Position numbers and translations under genes: made by a program
NCBI RefSeq assembly: GCF_900048895.1
Contig: NZ_LT160640.1
Location: 620,001-684,000, forward strand
From: Neglectibacter timonensis
GTDB lineage: Bacteria; Bacillota; Clostridia; Oscillospirales; Acutalibacteraceae
Reading direction: 5' to 3'
DNA: 64,000 nt
Shown here: piece by piece, positions 8,299-16,709 of the stretch
Layout of the letters: every line of letters begins with the position of its first letter
Position numbering within the stretch: the stretch's first letter is position 1
Notes under the pieces: model-generated
The model's input: only the letters and a program-made list of their open reading frames with translations
Told to the model about the DNA's origin: nothing
Database searches by the model: none

Positions 8299-8928
8299 TT
8301 ATTTTCTAAAAGGACATTTATTTAACTTGCAGCTCATACATTTTCCCACGTGACACTGCGTCCCTTTTTCGGAAAGCCCTAGCACGGCAGTGATGGATTT
8401 GCATGGTATCATCAAGAAACTGTCTGTCAGGAAAACGCCTATTCTTTTTGTGATTTCCAGAGAATCAAAAAAGAAGCGCTGGTTTTCCAGTGAAAAATCA
8501 CCATACCCCGGACTGTACCTGGGACGGAGGTAGAGTCCGCATCTGCCAGCCTGAGCTTCCAGCGATTTCTGAATCTCATCAGCACAGAATTCTGTATAGA
8601 CAGCTGCACAGGCCTGTAATACTGGAACCATAGGAGGATCGGCTACCTCACTGCGCCGAATCAGCCTGTCAATTCCTGGGCCTAATGTCAAGGCTAACAG
8701 GTAGACTTCTCGGCAGCCGTTCAGGTGTGCCGCCAAATCCCTGCTTACCAGCGCTGTCGTTCCCACATGCGTGGTATCATCTTCCACACGTATAGCCGTT
8801 CGTCTGAATACATGTACGGGAGCGGCAGCCTGTAACACCAGTTTCTCAGCCTGAACTGCCATCCGTTCCAACAAAGCATTTTCCGTCCGGCAGCCAAGAT
8901 AACGCAACACTTCTTTTCGATCCAGCAT
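8299..8928 (-). CDS. Methionine synthase reactivation-domain protein
   Basis: 209-aa protein resembling the separately encoded AdoMet-binding activation domain of MetH (as in Thermotoga TM0269). Reductive methylation of oxidised cobalamin is the expected role. Supporting features are an RPRYSPGYGDF segment (about residues 145-155), typical of the AdoMet site, and its place between metF and metH. A C-terminal cysteine-rich tail, CHVGKCMSCKLNKCPF, could bind a metal or an Fe-S cluster. AAGAGGAG precedes the ATG at 8928, 10 bases after the metF stop. Confidence 0.85.
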   Translation of the reverse strand: MLDRKEVLRYLGCRTENALLERMAVQAEKLVLQAAAPVHVFRRTAIRVEDDTTHVGTTALVSRDLAAHLNGCREVYLLALTLGPGIDRLIRRSEVADPPMVPVLQACAAVYTEFCADEIQKSLEAQAGRCGLYLRPRYSPGYGDFSLENQRFFFDSLEITKRIGVFLTDSFLMIPCKSITAVLGLSEKGTQCHVGKCMSCKLNKCPFRK

Positions 8929-8938
8929 AGCACTCCTC

Positions 8939-9799
8939 TTATCTCAAAATACAACTCAGATTTTCCATAATTTTCGCAGCAGTTTCCGGACGGTTCATCG
9001 TGTAAATATGAAAATACTTAACGCCATTTGCCACTAGATCGATAATTTGTTCTGTAGCATAGGCGATCCCCGCCTGCTGCATTGCCTCGGGAACATCTGA
9101 AAATTTATCGGCTATCGCTTTGAAGCGGGGAGGAAGGGCTGTCCCCGAAAGCTCGCAGCTTCGTTTGATCTGTTTGCTGTTGATGACCGGCATGATCCCC
9201 GGAATTACCGGTACGTGAATTCCCGCAGCCAGCACTCGATACAAGAAATTATAATAAATATTGTTGTCAAAAAACATTTGTGTGGTCAAAAAATCACAAC
9301 CTGCATCCACTTTCGCTTTCAGGAAACCAATGTCGTCTTCTTTATGCTCACATTCCACGTGGCCTTCTGGATAGCAGGCTGCACCAATGCAAAAATCCCC
9401 TTGAACTTTGATATCACGAATAAGATCAATAGCATAGGTATAAGAACCTCCCCCGGAATAGTTCTCAGGACGGTCTCCGCGTAAAGCCAAAATATTTTCA
9501 ATGCCATTGGCTTTTAATTCCTCCAACCGATGCTGAATTTCTTCTTTACTGGAATCACAACAGGTCAAATGAGCCAGGGCCGGTTTACAATGTTTATTCT
9601 GAATATAAGAAGCCACTTCCACCGTCTTTTTTGAAGTGCTTCCTCCCGCGCCATAAGTCACACTGATAAAGTCCACATTCAGTTGGTTAATTTGATCCAC
9701 AACCTCAAAAATCCTGCCAAATGCCCCGTCTTTCTTTGGGGGGAAAATTTCACAGGAGACGGTAATCTTGTCCCTTGCTAAAAGCTCACTGATTCTCAT
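8939..9799 (-). CDS. metF: 5,10-methylenetetrahydrofolate reductase
   Basis: Makes 5-methyltetrahydrofolate for the adjacent methionine synthase. It is a flavin TIM barrel: VSCEIFPPK at the N-terminus holds the catalytic glutamate, followed by SVTYGAGGS, ALRGDRP and TQMFFDN. The open frame continues upstream to 9874, but ATG at 9799 (MRISELLARDK) has an AGAAAGG ribosome site and gives the usual 286 aa. A TATAAT at 9839-9844 on this strand is a likely -10. The leader is too short for a SAM riboswitch. Confidence 0.94.
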   Translation of the reverse strand: MRISELLARDKITVSCEIFPPKKDGAFGRIFEVVDQINQLNVDFISVTYGAGGSTSKKTVEVASYIQNKHCKPALAHLTCCDSSKEEIQHRLEELKANGIENILALRGDRPENYSGGGSYTYAIDLIRDIKVQGDFCIGAACYPEGHVECEHKEDDIGFLKAKVDAGCDFLTTQMFFDNNIYYNFLYRVLAAGIHVPVIPGIMPVINSKQIKRSCELSGTALPPRFKAIADKFSDVPEAMQQAGIAYATEQIIDLVANGVKYFHIYTMNRPETAAKIMENLSCILR

Positions 9800-9933
9800 G
9801 AAATCCCAACCTTTCTCCCACGTTTGGATTAAATAGTTATTATAGCATAAAACATGTGGATTTAAAAGTTCCATAGCATGGATAAACGACAGTTTTCATA
9901 GGAATAGACGATACTTAATAGGAGGGATTTTAG

Positions 9934-10683
9934 TTGAAAAGGAATTACCAGAAAATTGTTTTCCCCGCGATCGTATTTGCGGCATTCCTCTTCTTTGCCT
10001 TTCAAACTGTTCAAGCCTTTGGCATCGTGGCGTTTCATGCTGATTTTTTTAAAAAAAAGGGGACTGTTGTCATCGATGCGGGACATGGTGGCGAAGATGG
10101 CGGCGCCGTTGGCGTAAACGGCGTTATGGAAAAGGATATCAATCTAGCCATTGCCTTGAATCTGCAGAAATATTTACAAGAAAACAATTTTGAGGTCATC
10201 ATGATCCGTGACGGTGATTATGCAGTGGGAGATCAGAGCCTGGGCAGTATTTCCGAAAGAAAGCGGTCAGACACCAAAAACCGGTTGAGAACAGTGGAAG
10301 AAATGGGGAAGTGTATTTTAATCAGCATCCACCAAAATTATTTTACAGAGGGGAAATATGATGGGGCTCAAGTTTTTTATTCCCCAAATGACACCGAAAG
10401 CTCCTCTTTGGCAGAGGCGATCCGTCAGAATATCACCTCTTCTCTGCAGCCGGAGAATAAACGTGAAAACAAGGCTGCGGAAAAAAACATTTATTTGCTC
10501 TATCATACCACTGTTCCCGCCGTTCTGGTGGAATGCGGATTTCTCTCTAATCCTGCTGAAGCAGAAAGATTGTGTGACGAAAAGTATCAAAAGGACATGG
10601 CGGCGGCTATCTATAACGGTTTGATCGATTATCTGTCCGCCAAAACCGATAAAACTCCCTCTGAAACCTCCAGCGTCGCATAA
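9934..10683 (+). CDS. N-acetylmuramoyl-L-alanine amidase, CwlD-like
   Basis: Zn-dependent amidase_3 enzyme that cleaves the muramoyl-alanine bond. In spore formers the close relative CwlD prepares muramic lactam in cortex peptidoglycan. An N-terminal membrane anchor or signal (about residues 6-28) is followed by the zinc motif VIDAGHGGEDGGA (about 50-62), a second His in ISIHQNYF and the catalytic Glu in VECGFLSNP. TTG start at 9934 with AGGAGGG 7 bases upstream. 249 aa, single domain. CwlD is the best guess among amidase_3 paralogues. Confidence 0.85.
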   Translation: MKRNYQKIVFPAIVFAAFLFFAFQTVQAFGIVAFHADFFKKKGTVVIDAGHGGEDGGAVGVNGVMEKDINLAIALNLQKYLQENNFEVIMIRDGDYAVGDQSLGSISERKRSDTKNRLRTVEEMGKCILISIHQNYFTEGKYDGAQVFYSPNDTESSSLAEAIRQNITSSLQPENKRENKAAEKNIYLLYHTTVPAVLVECGFLSNPAEAERLCDEKYQKDMAAAIYNGLIDYLSAKTDKTPSETSSVA

Positions 10684-10707
10684 ATCCAATACTAATGTGC
10701 TGCGCGT

Positions 10708-10736
10708 TTGGCAAAATCTCAGAAACATGATATAAT
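10708..10736 (+). promoter_or_regulatory. Promoter of the HAD-radA operon
   Basis: TTGGCA at 10708-10713 and TATAAT at 10731-10736 with a 17-base spacer, 49 bases before the HAD gene start. Confidence 0.75.
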
Positions 10737-10785
10737 ACTGAAAAAGTTAATTGTTGCAATAGCTGGAGGCAGGAGGGGAAGAGGC

Positions 10786-11466
10786 ATGGCTTTTCTAGTA
10801 TTCGACTTAGGCGGAACGCTCATGAAATACCAAGGCATGCCTGCCAACTGGTCTGATTTTTATCTGGACGGCTTCCAGAGGGTAAATGATGCCCTGCAGC
10901 TGAATTTAACGAATCAGGAGCTGATGGACGCCTGTGAAATTCTCCGTTCTTACAATCCCAGAATCTGCGGCCGTGAGAAAGAGTACTCCCCAGAATATTT
11001 GTTCGAAAAAGCAATTGTTTCTTGGAACCGGCCATCACTGTGTCCTTCAACGCTGGTAGAATATTTTTTTGACGGACTGAAGCTGGTTCCAATTATTTAT
11101 GATGATACGATTCCCTTCTTAAACCTGTATCGGGCAGGAAGGGGGCACGCCGCCATATTGACGGATTTGCCCTCTGCGATGCCCGATCAATTGATACGGC
11201 AGCATATTTCAAAGCTGCTGCCGTATTTTGGTTTTTATGTATCTTCAGCAACCTGCGGATACCGAAAACCCAACCCGGCTGGCCTGCAGTATCTGGCTGG
11301 GAAATGGAAGACAAAGCTTTCAGAGCTATGCCTGATCGGGGATGAAGAGAAGGATGAGAAAACCGCAAAAGCGGCAGGCTGTCGTTTCATCAAGATAGAC
11401 AGGTCCGGAAAAAACCCGCAGTTGCCTCACAATCTATCAGAGCTCTCATCTGTGTTGGGTTTGTAA
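10786..11466 (+). CDS. HAD-superfamily hydrolase
   Basis: Cytoplasmic haloacid dehalogenase-fold hydrolase, probably a phosphatase. Motif I is FDLGGTL (the second Asp is Gly, a common subgroup variant), motif II is ILTDLPS, motif III is a lysine in CGYRKPNP, and motif IV is LIGDEEKDEKTA. The open frame extends back to 10708, but AGGAGGGG at 10771-10778 points to ATG at 10786 (226 aa). It is the first gene of an apparent operon with radA 16 bases downstream. Substrate unknown. Confidence 0.83.
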   Translation: MAFLVFDLGGTLMKYQGMPANWSDFYLDGFQRVNDALQLNLTNQELMDACEILRSYNPRICGREKEYSPEYLFEKAIVSWNRPSLCPSTLVEYFFDGLKLVPIIYDDTIPFLNLYRAGRGHAAILTDLPSAMPDQLIRQHISKLLPYFGFYVSSATCGYRKPNPAGLQYLAGKWKTKLSELCLIGDEEKDEKTAKAAGCRFIKIDRSGKNPQLPHNLSELSSVLGL

Positions 11467-11488
11467 CAAAAGAAAGGAACACTTGAAA

Positions 11489-12853
11489 ATGCCTGCTAAA
11501 AGCAAATTGATCTATCAATGCACGCAGTGCGGATATGAATCTCCCAAATGGACGGGAAAATGCCCGGAATGCGGAGAGTGGAATACCATGCTGGAAATGC
11601 TCAAAGAACCTATGACACAAAAATCAACAGCGGCCTCTTCTGCCGGGAACGTTTCCCGTCCCATTGGTATCCATGAGATCAGTACAGCGGACGAGCCCAG
11701 ATATCACACTGGCCTGGGGGAATTAGACCGTGTTCTCGGCGGCGGTATCGTCAAAGGCTCTTTGATCCTGATCAGCGGAGATCCCGGAATCGGAAAGTCT
11801 ACGATGCTCCTCCAGATCTGTGAATATCTAGGACAAAATCTCAAGATTCTCTATGTGTCCGGAGAGGAATCTGCAAGACAGATCAAACTTCGCGCAAGCA
11901 GATTAGGAGTCCAGAGCCCCAACCTGAAAATTTTAACAGAAACAGATGTGCAATTTATCGTCGAGCAGATCCGGGCTGAAAAGCCGGATCTCGTCATGAT
12001 CGATTCTATCCAGACAATGAATCACACTGAGCTGAATTCTTCTCCGGGAAGTGTTACCCAGGTCAGGGAATGCACCAACACCATGATGCGCTGCGCAAAA
12101 ATGTTGGATATCCCTGTAATGATCGTAGGCCACGTCAATAAGGATGGGGCAATCGCAGGTCCAAAGGTTTTGGAACATATCGTGGATGCGGTACTTTATT
12201 TTGAAGGCGACCGTCAGATGACCTATCGAATTTTGCGGGCAGTGAAAAACCGATATGGCTCTACCAACGAAATCGGTGTATTCGATATGGGGGAGGACGG
12301 CCTGACTCAAGTGGAAAACCCTTCTCAAGCCATGCTCTCAGGAAGGCCGCAGAATGTTTCCGGCTCTTGCGTAACCGCTGTCATGGAGGGAACCCGTCCC
12401 ATTCTGGCAGAAATTCAGGGACTGGCCACCACCTCAGGCTATGGAACACCGCGCCGGATGTCCACTGGGTTTGATTACAACAGGATGTCTCTGATTCTGG
12501 CAGTACTGGAAAAACGCGCTGGTTATTATTTTTCCAATTTGGACGCCTTTATCAATGTGGTAGGCGGTCTCCGGCTGGATGAACCCTCCGTTGATTTGGC
12601 AGTGGCCATTGCGTTGATTTCCAGTCTGAAAGATGTTTCTGTCCGTGAAGATACGGTAGTGTTCGGGGAAATCGGGCTGGCCGGAGAGCTGCGCAGCGTC
12701 AGCCATGCGGACCTGCGTATTTCTGAAGCGCTGCGTCTGGGCTTCAGCCGCTGTGTCCTGCCGTACCACGGCTTGAAGACTTTGAAAAAATTCAGCGGAA
12801 TCGAGATCATCGGAACCAAAAACATCCGGGAAGCTTTTGAGGCTGCAACCTGA
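11489..12853 (+). CDS. radA: DNA repair ATPase RadA
   Basis: RecA-like hexameric helicase that helps process recombination intermediates. An N-terminal C4 zinc finger (CTQCGYESPKW...CPEC, about residues 9-29) is followed by Walker A GDPGIGKST (about 96), the RadA-specific KNRYGSTNE motif, and a C-terminal Lon-protease-like domain. ATG at 11489 fits the family N-terminus. An in-frame TTG at 11483 is closer to the AAGGA ribosome site and cannot be excluded. The stop overlaps the next start by one base (TGATG). Confidence 0.95.
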   Translation: MPAKSKLIYQCTQCGYESPKWTGKCPECGEWNTMLEMLKEPMTQKSTAASSAGNVSRPIGIHEISTADEPRYHTGLGELDRVLGGGIVKGSLILISGDPGIGKSTMLLQICEYLGQNLKILYVSGEESARQIKLRASRLGVQSPNLKILTETDVQFIVEQIRAEKPDLVMIDSIQTMNHTELNSSPGSVTQVRECTNTMMRCAKMLDIPVMIVGHVNKDGAIAGPKVLEHIVDAVLYFEGDRQMTYRILRAVKNRYGSTNEIGVFDMGEDGLTQVENPSQAMLSGRPQNVSGSCVTAVMEGTRPILAEIQGLATTSGYGTPRRMSTGFDYNRMSLILAVLEKRAGYYFSNLDAFINVVGGLRLDEPSVDLAVAIALISSLKDVSVREDTVVFGEIGLAGELRSVSHADLRISEALRLGFSRCVLPYHGLKTLKKFSGIEIIGTKNIREAFEAAT

Positions 12854-13605
12854 TGGATTTATTTCTGCCACACCCGAGACTCCCGGATTCCCCAGTTACA
12901 ACAGCATTGGTAAGCGGAGAATATCCATTTCTTCCACATGCGCTGAATGCAATAGGGATAAAAACAATTCTGACCAATAGGGAATCCAGACTGCCCGTTC
13001 CGGTATCCTGGCATCCTGACATGCAGGTATGTATGGTTGCGCCGGATTTGCTTTTCACATTATCTGGAAGCACTCTGGGAAAGTCCATTCAAAAGGAAAC
13101 CGGACTTCGAACAAAAGAAACAGAGAAGACTCCTTTCGTCAGTTATCCGCAGGATGTGCTGTGCAACGCTCTCATATTGGGAAACTGTTTGATTGCAAAT
13201 CCGAATACAGTGGATCCCCGGATTCTGACCTGGGCAAAAAAGCAAGAGATTTCAATTATTCCTGTCAGACAAGGGTACACTGCCTGTGCGGTGTGTATCG
13301 TCAATAAAAACGCAGTGATCACAGCAGACAGAGGGATCTCGATAGTTTTAGAGAAACTGGGGGTAGATGTTCTGTGCATCCGTTCCGGATTTATTAGGCT
13401 GCCAGGTTATGACACCGGTTTATTGGGCGGATGCTGCGGACATCTGAGCCGTGATTGTATCGCCTTTACCGGACAGCTGTCGAGTCATCCCGACTGTGAA
13501 AGTATCAGGGGATTTTTAAGGAACTATAGTATCTCCATCCTGGAACTTTTTCCGGGTGAACTGATGGATGTAGGCGGCATACTTCCTTTACTGCAAATGG
13601 AATAG
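12853..13605 (+). CDS. Uncharacterised protein, probable DUF6873/GME-fold family
   Basis: 250-aa soluble protein of unknown role, coupled to radA by a TGATG overlap. It resembles a Clostridia family described as a GME (guanidino-modifying enzyme) fold. What is seen is a GLLGGCCGHLSRD motif (about residues 190-203), a later SSHPDC segment and a closing LMDVGGILPL. The classical C-terminal catalytic Cys of amidinotransferases is not obvious, so activity is doubtful. The family name is from memory and moderately certain. Confidence 0.6.
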   Translation: MDLFLPHPRLPDSPVTTALVSGEYPFLPHALNAIGIKTILTNRESRLPVPVSWHPDMQVCMVAPDLLFTLSGSTLGKSIQKETGLRTKETEKTPFVSYPQDVLCNALILGNCLIANPNTVDPRILTWAKKQEISIIPVRQGYTACAVCIVNKNAVITADRGISIVLEKLGVDVLCIRSGFIRLPGYDTGLLGGCCGHLSRDCIAFTGQLSSHPDCESIRGFLRNYSISILELFPGELMDVGGILPLLQME

Positions 13606-13642
13606 AGACGTTGTCTTTAGGAGAGAAAGAAGCATTGAAATA

Positions 13643-13670
13643 ATTATACAAAATAAATATTTTGTATAAT
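13643..13670 (+). promoter_or_regulatory. Perfect 12-base palindrome overlapping a -10 box
   Basis: ATTATACAAAAT (13643-13654), spacer AAAT, ATTTTGTATAAT (13659-13670). The right arm ends in TATAAT (13665-13670), the best -10 candidate for the recombinase that starts at 13709. No good -35 is seen 17 bases upstream. It looks like an operator occluding the promoter; the binding protein is unknown. Confidence 0.55.
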
Positions 13671-13708
13671 ATAGGGGAGTCTTAAAGGTCGTTAGGAGTG
13701 AAAAATTT

Positions 13709-14713
13709 ATGAGCTTTTCCATTAAAGCCGAAATGCCGTTTATCGTGCAGCAATACGCACTTTATCTTCGCAATATCCGCGGACTCTCCGCGCATACTGT
13801 TGACGAGTACTGTATGGATTTACGGACGTTTTTTAGGTTTATCAAACGGGATCGCGGTTTAGCCGGCGACGAAAATAATCTGGAGGCCATTTCAGTAAAC
13901 GATGTGGATCTGGATTTAATCCGCAGCATTACTACGTTGGATATTTTCGAGTTCATGAACTTCGTGGCTGATTCTCGCAACAATATGAGCTCTACTAGAC
14001 AGAGAAAATCTTCCTCCTTAAAATCTTTCTTTAAATATTTGACTGTACATGAAAAGCTTTTGATGGAAAACCCGACAGAAAATCTCACTCCGCCTAAAAA
14101 AAAGAAATCTCTGCCCCATTTTCTGTCACTCGAACAAAGTATCGAATTACTCAATGCAGTGGAAGGGCCTGATAAAGAACGAGATTACTGTATCTTAGTG
14201 TTGTTTCTCAACTGCGGCATGAGGCTTTCTGAATTAGTGGGCATCAACATTTCCGACGTACTTCACAATAATTCTACAATCCGTATTTTAGGAAAGGGCA
14301 ACAAGGAACGTATTGTTTATTTGAATCAGGCTTGTCTGGAGGCAATTGAAAGCTATCTCAAAGTCCGGCCTAAAGATGGTGTCAAAGATCGGAATGCTTT
14401 ATTTTTGAGCAACCGAAAGACCCGTATCAGCCCGAAAACGGTTCAATTTATTGTGAAAAAGTATTTAGATAAGATCGGGCTGAGCGGTCCTGGATATTCA
14501 GTTCATAAGCTCCGACATACTGCCGCCACTCTTATGTACCGGCATGGCCATGTAGATATACGGGTTCTGCAGGATATTTTGGGACATGAAAATCTCGGAA
14601 CAACAGAAATCTATACCCATACCTCCAGCACGCAGATGGAGGACGCAGCCAACGCTAATCCTCTTTCTAAGGTGCAAAACAAAAAGAAGAAAAAAACAAC
14701 GGAATCGGAATAA
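13709..14713 (+). CDS. Tyrosine recombinase (XerC/XerD-like)
   Basis: Site-specific recombinase of the phage-integrase family. An N-terminal SAM-like core-binding domain (about residues 5-115) precedes the catalytic domain, with Arg in NCGMRLSEL, Lys in GKGNKERIV, HKLRH, the second His in LGHENLG and the nucleophile Tyr in TEIYTHT. All are present, so it should be active. 334 aa, longer than XerC/D because of an N-terminal insertion and a basic tail KKKKK. TAGGAGTG lies 8 bases before ATG. It is not beside phage genes. A dedicated Xer protein is encoded at 15.8 kb, so the role of this one is unclear. Confidence 0.87.
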   Translation: MSFSIKAEMPFIVQQYALYLRNIRGLSAHTVDEYCMDLRTFFRFIKRDRGLAGDENNLEAISVNDVDLDLIRSITTLDIFEFMNFVADSRNNMSSTRQRKSSSLKSFFKYLTVHEKLLMENPTENLTPPKKKKSLPHFLSLEQSIELLNAVEGPDKERDYCILVLFLNCGMRLSELVGINISDVLHNNSTIRILGKGNKERIVYLNQACLEAIESYLKVRPKDGVKDRNALFLSNRKTRISPKTVQFIVKKYLDKIGLSGPGYSVHKLRHTAATLMYRHGHVDIRVLQDILGHENLGTTEIYTHTSSTQMEDAANANPLSKVQNKKKKKTTESE

Positions 14714-14727
14714 ATATAAAATACAGT

Positions 14728-14771
14728 AAAAATCCGACCACCTGAATCAAATCAGGCGGCCGGATTTTTTT
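14728..14771. terminator. Bidirectional terminator
   Basis: Interrupted stem AAATCCG.CC..CCTGA / TCAGG..GG.CGGATTT followed by six or more T, between convergent genes. The right arm overlaps the stop region of the DUF624 gene. Confidence 0.8.
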
Positions 14772-15768
14772 ACTTATCGTCTTCTTTTAATTCGGATTTG
14801 TGCACTAGTTTTCCGTTCACGTAAACAAACTTGTCCTCGTCTTCTTCCTCTTCCTCAATAGAATCTGGAGCAAACAGGCCAGAAAACTCTTCTTTGATTT
14901 CCGGCTTCTCTCCCCCACTCTTTTCTTCTTCCAACTTTTTCTGATAAGGCTGAATCAGGAAGCGGTCGATTAGAGGATAAACCGTGAAATTGATCAAAAA
15001 GCTAATCAATGCAAAAACCAGGAACAGATACAAGAACAATGCAATTAACAAGGTGAGCCCCATGATGGGCACATACATGATAATGACAAAGAGCAATCCG
15101 CCAAATAAAACGGTTAAAAGCAAATTCCGGAATAAACCCGCTAGAGAAAAAATAAATGCATTTTTATAGGCTTGACGGAATTTCAAATCAAAAGTCACAA
15201 ACATAACCGGCAGGTAATACTGAGCAAAGACAAAGAGAACTGACAGCACCAGACATAACCCCAGTGGAATGTAAAATATCCCCTCCGAAGCAGAACGGGT
15301 ATAATAATAGAGAATAGAAAAGCTGAGGATGACATAGGCCAGATAGCAAACAATACCATTGAGCAAAAACAGCTTCCAATTGTTCTTTACCGAAGCCCAA
15401 AAGTCAGACCACACGAAAGCATGTTCTTCTCTTGCAAAATTTCGCGTTACAAACGTCAGGCCAGCCAAAAAAGGAGAGAGCAAAACGAGTGGAAACGGAA
15501 CCGCATACATGGCCCAAGCATCTAACTGCAGCACCCCGTCCGCCATCGGCAGCTGAAGCATAAAATGGGTCGGAAATAAGTAAATCAGCACCATCAGTGC
15601 AACAGCCACTGTTGCCGGGATTGCAAAAATCAAATTGAGCTGCACCAGCTTTGTGAATTTTCTGAGAAAAATCTCAAAAAATCGAACCGGGGCGGCCTTT
15701 TGAGGCTCGTCCTTATTTACGCCGGGACCCGGCTTGTCATAGTTTCCAAAAATACCTAAAAATGCCAA
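14770..15768 (-). CDS. DUF624/YesL-like membrane protein
   Basis: 332-aa integral membrane protein of unknown function. About six hydrophobic segments are visible (for example around residues 48-70, 85-110, 135-155, 165-190 and 205-250). The FWASVKNNWKLF segment between helices is typical of DUF624/YesL. A charged, Glu-rich cytoplasmic tail (about 275-332) is unusual in length. YesL relatives often sit with sugar-transport genes, but none are adjacent here. Confidence 0.7.
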   Translation of the reverse strand: MAFLGIFGNYDKPGPGVNKDEPQKAAPVRFFEIFLRKFTKLVQLNLIFAIPATVAVALMVLIYLFPTHFMLQLPMADGVLQLDAWAMYAVPFPLVLLSPFLAGLTFVTRNFAREEHAFVWSDFWASVKNNWKLFLLNGIVCYLAYVILSFSILYYYTRSASEGIFYIPLGLCLVLSVLFVFAQYYLPVMFVTFDLKFRQAYKNAFIFSLAGLFRNLLLTVLFGGLLFVIIMYVPIMGLTLLIALFLYLFLVFALISFLINFTVYPLIDRFLIQPYQKKLEEEKSGGEKPEIKEEFSGLFAPDSIEEEEEDEDKFVYVNGKLVHKSELKEDDK

Positions 15769-15803
15769 AAATGACCAACTCCATTTTTTTAATTTTCCTA
15801 TTG

Positions 15804-16694
15804 CTAACCCAATTTAGCCTTGGGATGGCAGTCATTATAAACTTGCTTTACGTGACTGTCCAGAAGCTGTACATAAACCTGAGTAGACGAAATATCCGCA
15901 TGTCCCATCATCGTCTGAATATCCTTGACAGAGGCGCCATTTTCTAAAAGATGTAAGGCAAAGGAATGCCGAAGTGTGTGAGGTGTAATTTCCTTTGTAA
16001 TGCCGGCTTCTATGGCGTAACCCTTTACAATTTTCCAAAACCCCTGTCTAGTCAGCCGCCCGCCATTGAGGTTGACAAACAACGCGCTGCCGCTCTCAGG
16101 ACCCGTAATCAGGCCGCGCATGCGGTAGATATAATCGGATACAGATACGACCGCAGAGGGGTAAACGGGAATAGAACGGACTCCTTTTGAGCCATGACAG
16201 TAGAGTACGCCAGAGCGCAGATTGATATCCTTTAAGTTCAGGTTGATCAATTCAGAAGCTCTGATGCCTGTGGCGTAAAGAAGTTCCAGCATAGCCTTGT
16301 CCCTACAGCCCTTCGGCTCCGTGATGTCCGGCTGCGCCAATAAAAGCTCAATTTCCTCTCCAGAGAGTACTTGAGGAAGCTTCTTTTCGGCTTTTTCCAA
16401 TTTGATCCCTTTTGCCGGATTGTGATCCAACTGCCCTCTGAATATTAAGAATTTATAGAAACACCGTACAGAGGCCAGGTTCCTGGAGATCGTTGTAGGC
16501 GAACGTTTGAGTTCATGCAACCGGTCCACATATTTCTGAATCACCTCTTCATCTGCGTCTTGAGGAGCAGTTCCTATCCCAGAAAGATACTCCAAAAAAA
16601 ACATGGTATCCCGGAGATAAGATTCCCGCGTGTTTGCAGAATTAGCTTTTTGATTTGTAAGATATTCGCTGAACATGGAATAATAATCGTTCAT
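15804..16694 (-). CDS. xerD: Tyrosine recombinase XerD
   Basis: Chromosome dimer resolution recombinase acting at dif with a Xer partner. It has an N-terminal core-binding domain and a catalytic domain with Arg in ATGIRASEL, Lys in GSKGVRSIP, HTLRHSFA, MGHADIS and Tyr in TQVYVQL. Translation could start at GTG 16706 or ATG 16694. The ATG is preferred (296 aa) because the only purine-rich site upstream abuts the GTG. It lies directly downstream of spoIIM, a neighbourhood also found in Bacillus. Confidence 0.85.
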   Translation of the reverse strand: MNDYYSMFSEYLTNQKANSANTRESYLRDTMFFLEYLSGIGTAPQDADEEVIQKYVDRLHELKRSPTTISRNLASVRCFYKFLIFRGQLDHNPAKGIKLEKAEKKLPQVLSGEEIELLLAQPDITEPKGCRDKAMLELLYATGIRASELINLNLKDINLRSGVLYCHGSKGVRSIPVYPSAVVSVSDYIYRMRGLITGPESGSALFVNLNGGRLTRQGFWKIVKGYAIEAGITKEITPHTLRHSFALHLLENGASVKDIQTMMGHADISSTQVYVQLLDSHVKQVYNDCHPKAKLG

Positions 16695-16709
16695 GCCCTT
16701 ACCCACCCT

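Noticed and set aside
9800-9933. Possible SAM riboswitch before metF
   Set aside because: The leader after the likely -10 is only about 40 bases and shows no conserved SAM-riboswitch stems.
13709-16694. Integrated phage or transposon bounded by two tyrosine recombinases
   Set aside because: Only a DUF624 gene lies between them, xerD is linked to spoIIM as in other Firmicutes, and no attachment-site repeats or phage genes were seen.
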